DNA from: an uncultured Bacilli bacterium
GTDB lineage: Bacteria; Bacillota_I; Bacilli_A; RF39; UBA660
NCBI GenBank assembly: GCA_944332505.1
Contig: CALVKC010000001.1
Coordinates: forward strand, 1 to 64,000
Direction: 5' to 3'
Length of the DNA: 64,000 nucleotides
Under the pieces are notes generated by a model, which searched no databases, was not told the origin of the DNA, and saw only the letters and a list, made by a program, of their open reading frames with translations. Positions within the stretch are counted from its first letter, which is position 1. Every line of letters starts with the position of its first letter. Shown in pieces: positions 17,376 to 25,337 of this stretch. The position numbers and the translations under genes are program-made.

Positions 17376-17403
17376 GTAACTCTAGCAATTATGCTAGAGT
17401 TAC
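17376..17403. terminator. Perfect hairpin in divergent region
   Basis: A 12-bp stem GTAACTCTAGCA/TGCTAGAGTTAC with an ATTA loop, followed by ATTTTTA on the plus side. It lies upstream of both diverging genes, so it is either a terminator of a short transcript or a regulatory structure. No gene is seen in 17235-17375. Confidence 0.5.
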
Positions 17404-17418
17404 ATTTTTACATATAAA

Positions 17419-17430
17419 AACATTTGAATA
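17419..17430 (+). promoter_or_regulatory. Late promoter (class B) for AT-hook protein
   Basis: AACA TTTGAA TA, 23 bases before the ATG at 17454. The spacing equals that of the portal and Dps-like genes. Confidence 0.55.
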
Positions 17431-17453
17431 ATTTTATAAAGGAGGAAAATAAT

Positions 17454-18380
17454 ATGGTAAATGCAGCTTCTAGAATAGATGATGATAAAAAATCTAGTGG
17501 TTTAAAAATTAATGTAATGGGATTAGTCGGAAACAGTAACAAAGAAGAAGTTTATAATCCTAAAGCATCAGTAGATGAAGAAGAAAGTACTAGTAAAAGA
17601 GGTAGACCTAGAAAAACAGAACCTGTTAATATGACAAAAAATAAAAAGAATTCTGATAGCTATTATGATAGATATTCAAAAACTAATGCTTTATTAGATC
17701 AAACTATTTATGAAATTGATGATCTTAATTCTGCAGTTAAAAAAGAATTAAAGGCAGTATCTGTATCTAAGACACTGAAAAAGAAATATGAATATATGTC
17801 CGAATTGGCTAGTACTAGCGGTAGTTTATTAAGTACAAAAGTAACAGCTATTCGTGAATTAAATAAATCTATTACTGATTCTGCCACATTAGAAATTCGT
17901 ATGGCTAAAGAAAATAAAGAAGCAGAAGAAACAGATGATAAGAGAATCATGGATATGTATAATGCATTCATTAATACTCCAATTGGTTCTTATGCTGCTC
18001 CTGCAGCTCCTAGTGCTGTAGATATGGTTATGGGAAACACAGGAACTACCATTGTTCCTAATGTAAATGGAGAGTTCCAAACAGATGATTTAGGATATAA
18101 TCAATATATGAATAATCTATCTCCCGAGCAGAGAAAAATTCAATTAGAAGGTCAAAATATTAAATTATGTGTAGTATTTGACCCTGATACAGGAAATAGA
18201 TATTTTGATAATATTAATATGGATACTAATGAATCAGTTCCAGGATTACCTTTACCTGAAGCTCATTTCTTAGATGATTTAAATATTAATATGAATACTG
18301 GAGTAGCTAGAAATACTAACCTAAATTTAACTTACCCTGTAGTTTGTAAAAGAACAGGTATGGATTTTACAGGATTTTAA
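17454..18380 (+). CDS. AT-hook-containing protein, probable late product (308 aa)
   Basis: ATG 17454 is preferred over an upstream in-frame ATG because AAAGGAGGAAAAT sits directly before it. The N-terminal region holds the AT-hook core KRGRPRK (about residue 46), a minor-groove-binding motif suited to AT-rich DNA. It is followed by a helical central region with Lys/Glu clusters, an Ala/Pro stretch, and a C-terminal beta-rich part (LCVVFDPDTGNRYFDN). It could be a virion-packaged or genome-organising DNA-binding protein. No family is recognised beyond the hook. Confidence 0.75.
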   Translation: MVNAASRIDDDKKSSGLKINVMGLVGNSNKEEVYNPKASVDEEESTSKRGRPRKTEPVNMTKNKKNSDSYYDRYSKTNALLDQTIYEIDDLNSAVKKELKAVSVSKTLKKKYEYMSELASTSGSLLSTKVTAIRELNKSITDSATLEIRMAKENKEAEETDDKRIMDMYNAFINTPIGSYAAPAAPSAVDMVMGNTGTTIVPNVNGEFQTDDLGYNQYMNNLSPEQRKIQLEGQNIKLCVVFDPDTGNRYFDNINMDTNESVPGLPLPEAHFLDDLNINMNTGVARNTNLNLTYPVVCKRTGMDFTGF

Positions 18381-18390
18381 TAAAAAATAA

Positions 18391-18535
18391 TAACACTAAC
18401 ACTTATATAGTGGTAAATAGAAAGCAATTGTATTACATAATTGCTTTCTGGCTGTGCCCGTAAGGGAGTATTGATATTTGTCATGACATTAAGCATTATA
18501 GGCTATCGTGAGCAAAGGTGTCAAGATATATTATT
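18391..18535 (+). ncRNA. Candidate structured RNA after AT-hook gene
   Basis: A gene-free stretch with dense secondary structure. It contains CACT/AGTG, an 11-bp perfect stem AGAAAGCAATT/AATTGCTTTCT (18419-18449), CCC-GTAA-GGG (18458-18467), the 10-base palindrome TGTCATGACA (18479-18488) and ATAG-G-CTAT (18499-18507). It is somewhat richer in G+C than its surroundings. The strand is not certain. It could be a small RNA or an extended 3' UTR; no known RNA family was recognised. Confidence 0.4.
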
Positions 18536-18551
18536 TAATTAAAAAATAAAG

Positions 18552-18580
18552 AAGATGGTAGAGTAAATCTACCATCTTTT
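18552..18580. terminator. Terminator
   Basis: An 11-bp stem AAGATGGTAGA/TCTACCATCTT, with TTTATTTAAC on the plus side and AAAAAATAAA before it (a T-tract on the minus side). Confidence 0.7.
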
Positions 18581-18680
18581 ATTTAACATTTATGTAGTAG
18601 AAAATCCACTACTATATAATACGGTGCATAATTCTTTTTTGTTATTTGTTCCTACTTAGTCCTATTAAATCTTTACAAAT

Positions 18681-18705
18681 CCCAGTAGTCAAATTGACTA
18701 CTGGG
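18681..18705 (-). terminator. Terminator at end of 18698-19126
   Basis: An 11-bp stem CCCAGTAGTCA/TGACTACTGGG. Nearly the same hairpin ends the 61346 gene (61336-61361). The rest of 18581-18680 holds a short GTAGT/ACTAC repeat and nothing else recognised. Confidence 0.65.
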
Positions 18706-19126
18706 AAATTTCTTCTTCTAAAGGGGCTATATCCGATAATATGTAATTTGAAAATGTTTCAAATGATAAAGTTGCATTATAGTAATCTAATAATTTAGAT
18801 ACATCTACAACATCATCAATACGTCTTTCTGAAAATTCTTCTGCATTGTCAGTAATTATTATTAAAGTTCTAATATTCTTCTTATCTTCAATAAGACTAT
18901 ATAAATCATCTTTATGATTCTTTTCTGATAGCACTATCATTTTATAATATTGCGTATTATCAATTAAATTAGTATGCACTGCATATCCTTTACTTCTCAT
19001 ATTATCATCAGTTAATTTAGAAATAAATGGAGCTTTTTCTGTATTAAATGCATAGAAAAATAATTTTCTTGAGAAGTTGTATACTTCACGTTCTGGTAAA
19101 ATAACTAATCTTGTGTATAAGTTCAT
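18698..19126 (-). CDS. Unknown protein paired with SbcC-like gene (142 aa)
   Basis: Starts 13 bases after the SbcC-like gene's stop with AAGGAG before the ATG, so it is co-transcribed with it. It is a mixed alpha/beta protein with no catalytic motif, and it is not an SbcD/Mre11 nuclease (no DxH or GNHD motifs). Function unknown; partnership with the ATPase is inferred from position. Confidence 0.7.
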   Translation of the reverse strand: MNLYTRLVILPEREVYNFSRKLFFYAFNTEKAPFISKLTDDNMRSKGYAVHTNLIDNTQYYKMIVLSEKNHKDDLYSLIEDKKNIRTLIIITDNAEEFSERRIDDVVDVSKLLDYYNATLSFETFSNYILSDIAPLEEEISQ

Positions 19127-19139
19127 AGTAAAATCTCCT

Positions 19140-21836
19140 TTAATCTAGAGACCAAATTATATTTCCAGTTACTTGTTCTCCTGGATTTTTTAATAATATA
19201 ATATCAGCCTCTTCTGTATTTAATTCATTGTTATGAGATACTATGATACACTGTTCACATTCTAACAAATCTATCAATTGATTTAATAAGAATGTAAATT
19301 GTAGCCTATTTCTTGTATCTAATCCGCCATCTATTTCATCTAAATGCAATATATTATATCTAGATGATGATTGGAATAATAATGAAAAAGATAAAATCAT
19401 TGATATCATACATATTTGAGCTGTAGACATTGATGATATATCGTCATTTATATATCCATTTCCTTTACATGGTATTCTAAATTCATCTGCAGTTATTACA
19501 AATGGTTGTAATACGTATTCACCATTAAATAAATACATAAGCATTTGATTAGATAATTCGATAATCTTATTCATATATATTTCCATAAATATATTTTGAA
19601 TTCCTTTTAGTGGAGAAGAATAACGCTTAACAACTTCAATCTGTTCATATCTTGCAGTATAAGCATTAAGTTCCATTTTATATTCTTGTAAATTTCTAAT
19701 AGTATGCTCAGTAGATGATCTATCTCGTTCTAAGCTATTTAAAGAAGATGTATAAGTTTTTATTAATTCTTCATTATGATTAATATCTATATTATATTTA
19801 TTTATATTCTCCATGTTTTTCCATAACTCATCATATCTGTTAGAATCTTTTTGATTTTTTGCAGATAATTCGTTAAATGAATTTACAATATCTAATAAAG
19901 TATTAATATTTATAACTTTATCATTTAAATCTTCTAATTCTAATCTCATATTTTTAATAGAATTATGTTTCTCTTCTAATTCTTTTGTTAAGTTAGAAGT
20001 TTTATCTGTTAGATTATCTATATCATTTTGAATTTCTTCAATTATATCATGTTTAGATGCAAATAATCTTTGTTTCTCTTCTAATTTATTCAATGTTTTT
20101 CTAGCTAAATTATGCTCATCAATTAAATTAGAATAGTCTATGTATTTATATACTTCCATAATTTCTTCAAACAAATCACTACTCATAATTTTAGTATAAA
20201 ATATATCTTTATTAGTAAATGTTTCTCCACATGGAAGCTTATTAAAAATAAATCTATAACCATCAATTGTTCTTAATATATTATTAATATTAAAAATACA
20301 TGAATTAATTTCATTTAATTTATCCAATTCTTTATTATTAAATTCTAAAGCTTGTTCTGTTTGTCTAATACTCAGTAATATTTCATTTAAATTAGACTCA
20401 GGATCTTTTTCTTTTACAATGATAGCTTCTTTTATAAATGGGCAATAATCAATTTTACAATTAGAAGGTCTAATCTTTAATGATTCAATTAAATCTAATT
20501 CTGCTCGAATTTTTATTGTATCATTATTGTATTTAATTTTCAAATCTTCTAGATCTTTTATATCTTTTTTAAGACTATCAATTTGTTTATTTATGTCTTT
20601 ATTTCCATATATATAATTATCTAAAACTTCTGATATTATACCATAGCTAAAAGTATCTCTAAATATATCTAAAGATAATTTTATTTCTCTCATCTTTTCT
20701 AATCCAGTAATATATTCATCTTTAGTAAGTATAGTTGCATCTTTTAAACCCATTTCATTAAATATTTTTTCACATTCAGATATCTTACTTTTTAATGATC
20801 TGATTTGAGTCATCAAATCGCTGTATGATACATCATTAGTTATTGAATTTAATTTAGCAATTTTCTTTTGAAGTTCTTTAGATTCATTTTCTCTCAATAC
20901 TAAGGTATTTTCAATATTCCTTTGTGTATCTGATATAGATGTTTCTAGAATAGCTTTTCTTGTATTCCATGAGCTTTTAATTGAAGCTATATCGTCGGTT
21001 TCAGACAATGATAATTTATTCAATAAAAATTTTATTTTATCTTTTAATAATTTTAATTCTTTTTCATCATCTGTTAATGATTTTATTAAATCATTATATT
21101 CATTCTGAATTTCTCCATTAGGATCTAATTGAACAATCATAGCTTTTAATGTAGCATTTTTTGAAATTAAATTGTCTTTATTAATTTTAATTTCTTCTAT
21201 TCTATCCATTAATGCTTTTAATGTTTCTTTTAAAGATTCTTCAGGAGGTGTACTTTCAATTTTAGATGATATTGTATTCATATTAGCTTTTACTATACTA
21301 GATTTTTTAGATAACTTTTTATGTATATTATTATAAGCTTCTAATGATGGTATAATATTATTTACATATCTTTTTCTATCTCCAGGTTTTTTATCAGCTA
21401 AACCTCTATCTTCTGATGATAATGTTGACAATGCTACAAAATTAGGATCTAATCCTAATTCATCAAATATAATATCTTTCGCATCACTTATATTACCATT
21501 TGGATTTAATAATATATTATTTTTATAGATATATCCTTTTGTAGTATCTCTATCACCAGATGTATTTTTTATTGGATGATTGTATACAATTTTATATATT
21601 ACATCTTTATCTTGTAATATTAATTCTTTCTTCGCAGAAACTCCAGGTATAAAGAAACTATTATTATCAGGTAATGGATTTAAAGCTTTTTCAATTGTAC
21701 TTTTACCAGATCCATTAGCCCCTTTTATAATTAATAATTTATGTTTTGCTTTGCTTAAATCTATTTCTATTTCATTCAATCCCATACCGTTATATATTCC
21801 AATATAACCAGTAAGTTTAATATTTAGGAATCTCAT
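19140..21836 (-). CDS. SbcC/Rad50-like recombination ATPase
   Basis: 898 residues. ATG 21836 is preferred to GTG 21845 because AAGGAG is 8 bases upstream. The N-terminal ATPase lobe has Walker A KGANGSGKST. Two long coiled-coil arms flank a Cys-containing centre (SNCKIDYCPF) that resembles a zinc hook but has CxxxxC, not the usual CxxC. The C-terminal lobe has a signature-like SMSTAQ and Walker B ILHLDEIDGGLD. T4 gp46 is the closest functional analogue: end processing in recombination-dependent replication. The nuclease partner (gp47/SbcD) is not in this window. Confidence 0.9.
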   Translation of the reverse strand: MRFLNIKLTGYIGIYNGMGLNEIEIDLSKAKHKLLIIKGANGSGKSTIEKALNPLPDNNSFFIPGVSAKKELILQDKDVIYKIVYNHPIKNTSGDRDTTKGYIYKNNILLNPNGNISDAKDIIFDELGLDPNFVALSTLSSEDRGLADKKPGDRKRYVNNIIPSLEAYNNIHKKLSKKSSIVKANMNTISSKIESTPPEESLKETLKALMDRIEEIKINKDNLISKNATLKAMIVQLDPNGEIQNEYNDLIKSLTDDEKELKLLKDKIKFLLNKLSLSETDDIASIKSSWNTRKAILETSISDTQRNIENTLVLRENESKELQKKIAKLNSITNDVSYSDLMTQIRSLKSKISECEKIFNEMGLKDATILTKDEYITGLEKMREIKLSLDIFRDTFSYGIISEVLDNYIYGNKDINKQIDSLKKDIKDLEDLKIKYNNDTIKIRAELDLIESLKIRPSNCKIDYCPFIKEAIIVKEKDPESNLNEILLSIRQTEQALEFNNKELDKLNEINSCIFNINNILRTIDGYRFIFNKLPCGETFTNKDIFYTKIMSSDLFEEIMEVYKYIDYSNLIDEHNLARKTLNKLEEKQRLFASKHDIIEEIQNDIDNLTDKTSNLTKELEEKHNSIKNMRLELEDLNDKVININTLLDIVNSFNELSAKNQKDSNRYDELWKNMENINKYNIDINHNEELIKTYTSSLNSLERDRSSTEHTIRNLQEYKMELNAYTARYEQIEVVKRYSSPLKGIQNIFMEIYMNKIIELSNQMLMYLFNGEYVLQPFVITADEFRIPCKGNGYINDDISSMSTAQICMISMILSFSLLFQSSSRYNILHLDEIDGGLDTRNRLQFTFLLNQLIDLLECEQCIIVSHNNELNTEEADIILLKNPGEQVTGNIIWSLD

Positions 21837-21890
21837 ATATATCACTCCTTTCTTCTTATATATAGGTTATAGGCATAATTAGAACAAAAA

Positions 21891-21921
21891 ATATACTGAT
21901 TAGGTTTCCTAATCAGTATAT
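21891..21921 (-). terminator. Terminator at end of 21909-22319
   Basis: A 14-bp perfect stem ATATACTGATTAGG/CCTAATCAGTATAT with TTTTTTG on the minus side. Confidence 0.75.
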
Positions 21922-22319
21922 TCATTAAGTTTAAAATAATCTGATAATATTAATTTATATAGATTATGAGCTTTTCTAAATTCTCTAAAATTTTCTCCTA
22001 TAAACTCTTCATCATTCTTAATATTATAAATATGATACTCTATAAAATTATCAGAATCTTTTTTAAATGTAAACACTGCATATTTATATTTACCATAAAC
22101 AACAATTTTATCAAATAATCCTAAATAATCAAAATCTAATGCTGCTAAGCATGTAGTGTATAAACTAGAGTCTATAATCATATCTTGTATTTCTTTATTT
22201 CTAGTTCTATATAATTCTATAGCATAGTCAAAACTTTCTAAATCATGTATACAACTAAGATTCCACTTATTATAGTATACATTACGATGTTTAGATAAAT
22301 AAATACATAATTTTCTCAT
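21909..22319 (-). CDS. Unknown protein (136 aa)
   Basis: A single-gene unit with a class A promoter box 24 bases upstream, AATGGAGGA as ribosome binding site and its own terminator. The 136-residue protein is rich in Tyr and charged residues, mixed alpha/beta, without Cys pairs or membrane segments. Function unknown. Confidence 0.7.
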   Translation of the reverse strand: MRKLCIYLSKHRNVYYNKWNLSCIHDLESFDYAIELYRTRNKEIQDMIIDSSLYTTCLAALDFDYLGLFDKIVVYGKYKYAVFTFKKDSDNFIEYHIYNIKNDEEFIGENFREFRKAHNLYKLILSDYFKLNEYTD

Positions 22320-22342
22320 TTTTTCATTCCTCCATTCAATAT

Positions 22343-22356
22343 TATAATATATAATT
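22343..22356 (-). promoter_or_regulatory. AT-rich promoter box (class A)
   Basis: Exact AATTATATATTATA on the minus strand, upstream of 21909-22319. Confidence 0.65.
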
Positions 22357-22370
22357 AAAATAAAAAATAA

Positions 22371-22394
22371 AAGATAGAGATTATACTCTATCTT
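22371..22394 (-). terminator. Terminator at end of 22381-22749
   Basis: A 9-bp stem AAGATAGAG/CTCTATCTT followed on the minus strand by TTTTATTTTTTATTTT. Confidence 0.75.
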
Positions 22395-22749
22395 TTAAAA
22401 TTAATCTTAATAGATAATTTATATCTTTAACTCTATAAAATATAAATTCTGTACCATCTTCAAAATCAGGATCTTTTTCTGTATTACCATCTACATAAAA
22501 TAATTTAAATTTTCGATCATTTATAATTATCATTTCTAAATATAAATTAGAAAATTCCCATTCAAATTGAATATTGTCATCAGCAATTGGAAATATTTTT
22601 GGTTGTAAATCTTCATCTATATTTTCAATTATAAGTTTTATATAGTTGATATAGTAATCATTGAATGGTTTAGCATCATTCCCATTCCAATTATCTTTAA
22701 GATTTTCAATTTCTTTTAATTTATTTAAATTATTTTCTTTATTAGTCAT
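22381..22749 (-). CDS. Unknown protein (122 aa)
   Basis: ATG 22749 (MTNKENNLNKL) is chosen because GAGAGG lies 5 bases upstream; it starts close to the stop of the preceding gene (22751). The N-terminal part (LKEIENLKDNWNGNDAKPFND) resembles the 'W-N/D-G-x-x-A' pattern seen in small phage and plasmid proteins of unknown function. It is the last gene of a six-gene run of small unknowns. Confidence 0.7.
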   Translation of the reverse strand: MTNKENNLNKLKEIENLKDNWNGNDAKPFNDYYINYIKLIIENIDEDLQPKIFPIADDNIQFEWEFSNLYLEMIIINDRKFKLFYVDGNTEKDPDFEDGTEFIFYRVKDINYLLRLILKDRV

Positions 22750-22750
22750 A

Positions 22751-23020
22751 TTACCTCTCAAATTTTTTATATTTATCTTTAGTAGCAGGGTAAGGAATTT
22801 CTTTCTTAGTCCAATCTAATATAAATATTGATTTACAGTTATCACATTTCATATATCTTAAATCAGATCTTTCTATTTTCTTTTTAATCTGATCAAATGT
22901 GTTATATTTACATAATAAAGAATAATTTATTCTCCTATCTCTATTATCATATAATGATAAGGATTCCTTCTTGCAGTTAGGACATTCTGATGGTAAAATT
23001 CTTCTTACAGGATTTATCAT
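22751..23020 (-). CDS. Small zinc-ribbon-like protein carrying the PVRRI motif
   Basis: 89 residues with two Cys pairs, CPNC near residue 13 and CDNC near residue 59, likely one zinc ribbon. The extreme N-terminus reads MINPVRRILP. Almost the same string (LINPVRRIKP) opens the unrelated protein at 56891-57310, and related PVxRI strings occur in other proteins here. The start overlaps the stop of 23017-23559. Function unknown. Confidence 0.75.
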   Translation of the reverse strand: MINPVRRILPSECPNCKKESLSLYDNRDRRINYSLLCKYNTFDQIKKKIERSDLRYMKCDNCKSIFILDWTKKEIPYPATKDKYKKFER

Positions 23021-23559
23021 TTTACATTATATATTTTTATTCCAGGATTTTCAATATCAGATATTGTATCAATGATATTGACAATCTCATTTTTTATATT
23101 TTTAAATTCAACTGCAAGAGGGATATCAATATAATCTTCATTTGTAATAAAGTATTTTTCTTTATATTTTTCACATATATTTTTAACTGTTTTATTAAGA
23201 TCTACTTTATTATTATCAGGATTTATAATAATACTGGTAGGCAATGTTAATGTAATAAATTTATCATCATCTGATAGTAGTATTGTATTTAATTCTTCTA
23301 TAAGATCAGGTAAATCAGATGTTATATTAACACATTGATACCAGTCTATATTTTTTCTATAAGATATAGAAATATTAGATTTAATATTTACTTTAAAACC
23401 TTTATATTCAATGGTTCTATTATATGTGAAATAGCGTTCTTTATTTGATAAATATCTTTTTAAAACACCATAAATATTAGATTTATCTACATATGCTACT
23501 CTACTTAATCTTAATTTGATAATATTATTATCATTAATAAATTTACATGCTTCTATCAT
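23017..23559 (-). CDS. Unknown protein (180 aa)
   Basis: ATG 23559 (MIEACKFINDNN) is preferred because GAGGTG lies before it; the longer frame reaches into the preceding gene. The product is beta-rich in its first half and helical at the end, without clear motifs. It overlaps the next gene by 4 bases, which suggests coupled translation. Function unknown. Confidence 0.7.
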   Translation of the reverse strand: MIEACKFINDNNIIKLRLSRVAYVDKSNIYGVLKRYLSNKERYFTYNRTIEYKGFKVNIKSNISISYRKNIDWYQCVNITSDLPDLIEELNTILLSDDDKFITLTLPTSIIINPDNNKVDLNKTVKNICEKYKEKYFITNEDYIDIPLAVEFKNIKNEIVNIIDTISDIENPGIKIYNVK

Positions 23560-23572
23560 TTTTAATACACCT

Positions 23573-24004
23573 CTAAATTTTAATATTTCCATTTTTATCA
23601 TATATAATACCAGTATCTTCTGATTCTTTATGTATTATATATTTTTTATTTAATAATAAATCTAATGCTGTATAATTATAATACCAATGACAATAAAAAT
23701 CTTCATCATTTTCAATTATATCATATGGTTTACCGTTACAATTATTGTATGGTAAATTAATTTCAGAATCTGATATTAATTTACCATAAAAATTAACTAA
23801 TATCCATGTACTAAGCTCAGCTGCTATTGAATCGTCATAATCAGAGTATCTCATTTCATATTTATATAAACCACAATCTTTTGGAAAATTTCTAACTCTA
23901 TTATCTACAAATAATACTAATTTTCCTTTATAATCAGCTGCATATAGATCTATATTTTTTAATTGCTGCTCTTTTTCAGTTAATCGTCTTACAGCACTTT
24001 CCAT
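23573..24004 (-). CDS. Unknown protein (143 aa)
   Basis: Strong TAAGGAGAT before the ATG. It begins MESAVRRLTEKEQQ, loosely like the PVRRI-type N-termini. It is Tyr- and Asp-rich, and the C-terminus IIYDKNGNIKI resembles a YD-type hairpin. Function unknown. Confidence 0.7.
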   Translation of the reverse strand: MESAVRRLTEKEQQLKNIDLYAADYKGKLVLFVDNRVRNFPKDCGLYKYEMRYSDYDDSIAAELSTWILVNFYGKLISDSEINLPYNNCNGKPYDIIENDEDFYCHWYYNYTALDLLLNKKYIIHKESEDTGIIYDKNGNIKI

Positions 24005-24022
24005 ATTAATCTCCTTATATAT

Positions 24023-24691
24023 TTATTTTTCTTCTAATAACATATATGAGTCTAAATATATTCTATCGAAGAAATATTGTTTATTATTAAAATTATCTAT
24101 TGTATCTTCTATAAATTTCATAATACTATCTGATGTGTATTTTTCATTTAGATTACAATCTTTACAGAATTCTTCTTTAACAGCTTCTAAATCTATTACT
24201 CCATATGTATCATATATAAAATAAATTAATCTAATAGCCATTACATTTAATAATATATAATATTTTTCAATTTCTCCAAAATCTTGAGTAACTATAGATA
24301 CAGACGAAGATGGCATTAAAGCACGTAATAAAATACGATAAATTTCTTTAGTATATTTTACAGGATTTTCTCCAATCATATTAATAGTATTTTTAATGTA
24401 AAACCAAATACATTCTTTATTATTAAAATATACAATATCATAAATTTTATATTTATCAGATTCTACTAATTGATCAGAGTAAATATAATATACTCTTTTA
24501 TTAGGTATAGACCCTGATTTCATATAGTATTCATCTTTAATTTCTGTAATTCCATTATCTTTATTTGCCGCTACAAATATTTTTGCCATTATATGTGATA
24601 AGCTTGATTTATAAAATGTTTCATTATTTTTTCTAAATAACTCCATTCCAACGTGATCAATATCGGCATAAGTAATAATTTCTTCACTCAT
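24023..24691 (-). CDS. Unknown helical protein (222 aa)
   Basis: A clear gene with AAGGAGG before the ATG. It is a predominantly helical 222-residue protein with no recognised motif. It is followed after 18 bases by the next small gene, so it is part of the same transcript. Confidence 0.7.
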   Translation of the reverse strand: MSEEIITYADIDHVGMELFRKNNETFYKSSLSHIMAKIFVAANKDNGITEIKDEYYMKSGSIPNKRVYYIYSDQLVESDKYKIYDIVYFNNKECIWFYIKNTINMIGENPVKYTKEIYRILLRALMPSSSVSIVTQDFGEIEKYYILLNVMAIRLIYFIYDTYGVIDLEAVKEEFCKDCNLNEKYTSDSIMKFIEDTIDNFNNKQYFFDRIYLDSYMLLEEK

Positions 24692-24711
24692 AATTATACC
24701 TCCTTAAAATT

Positions 24712-24739
24712 ACAGAGAAGGATTTACTCCTTCTCTTTT
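24712..24739 (-). terminator. Hairpin at end of 24724-25062
   Basis: A 9-bp stem AGAGAAGGA/TCCTTCTCT. The T-run lies on the plus side and the minus side has only GTAATTTT, so on the minus strand it may be a weak or attenuating terminator. Confidence 0.4.
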
Positions 24740-25062
24740 TTTAAAAATGGATTTTTTCCTTTTTCTCCAAATACAAGGGTATTTTCCTCTAAATATTTTT
24801 TATCCCAATTTGGATCAAATTTAACAATTCTATCTTCTGGAATTATTTTTAAACCAATCTGAATTGCTCTAGAACTATAGTTACATTTAGGACAATATAC
24901 TACATGTTTCTCGATCAAAGTTTCAGATGATTTAGCCATTCCATTATTTTCTAGATAACCTGTAGTAAGCTCAATTGTATCGTATTTTAATTTAGAATGA
25001 CAATTAGGACATACTCCATTATCTAAACGATCTACTACAGAGACTAATTCTAAAGCATCCAT
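24724..25062 (-). CDS. Small zinc-ribbon protein (112 aa)
   Basis: Contains CPNC (about residue 19) and CPKC (about residue 58), spaced like a four-Cys zinc ribbon. The C-terminal half is basic and ends PFLKKEKE. The ATG overlaps the stop of the 25062-25298 gene. Its closeness to the RNAP beta-N gene makes a transcription-related role conceivable, but nothing proves it. Confidence 0.75.
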   Translation of the reverse strand: MDALELVSVVDRLDNGVCPNCHSKLKYDTIELTTGYLENNGMAKSSETLIEKHVVYCPKCNYSSRAIQIGLKIIPEDRIVKFDPNWDKKYLEENTLVFGEKGKNPFLKKEKE

Positions 25063-25298
25063 TATTCTTCCTCTCCTTTTGGAGGAAAATACTTGATCTT
25101 TCTAATATCTCCACTAGTAATAACTTGATAATCTGAAGGTAAACTTGAAGTAATTCTTCTAATAATAGCAGTATATACTTTGCTACTACCGTTAACAATT
25201 ACAGTACCAAATTTAGCATGTTTACCTTCAATTTGTTTCTTTCTATCCATTTGCTCTTTTGAGAATATAAAAATTCTCTCATAAATATCTGTTGGCAT
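25062..25298 (-). CDS. Unknown small protein (78 aa)
   Basis: ATG 25298 (MPTDIYERIFIF) is preferred over GTG 25307, since GAGAAGGTG provides the ribosome binding site. It is a basic, mixed-structure protein with no motif. It lies directly downstream of the RNAP beta-N gene (39-base gap) and is probably co-transcribed. Function unknown. Confidence 0.7.
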   Translation of the reverse strand: MPTDIYERIFIFSKEQMDRKKQIEGKHAKFGTVIVNGSSKVYTAIIRRITSSLPSDYQVITSGDIRKIKYFPPKGEEE

Positions 25299-25337
25299 GA
25301 TTATCACCTTCTCTCATTTATTATTATGTGCAATAAT

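Noticed and set aside
18411..18530. tRNA or known self-cleaving ribozyme in the gap after the AT-hook gene
   Set aside because: No T-loop GGTTCGA-type arm or CCA acceptor, and no hammerhead CTGATGA/GAAA core, could be found on either strand.
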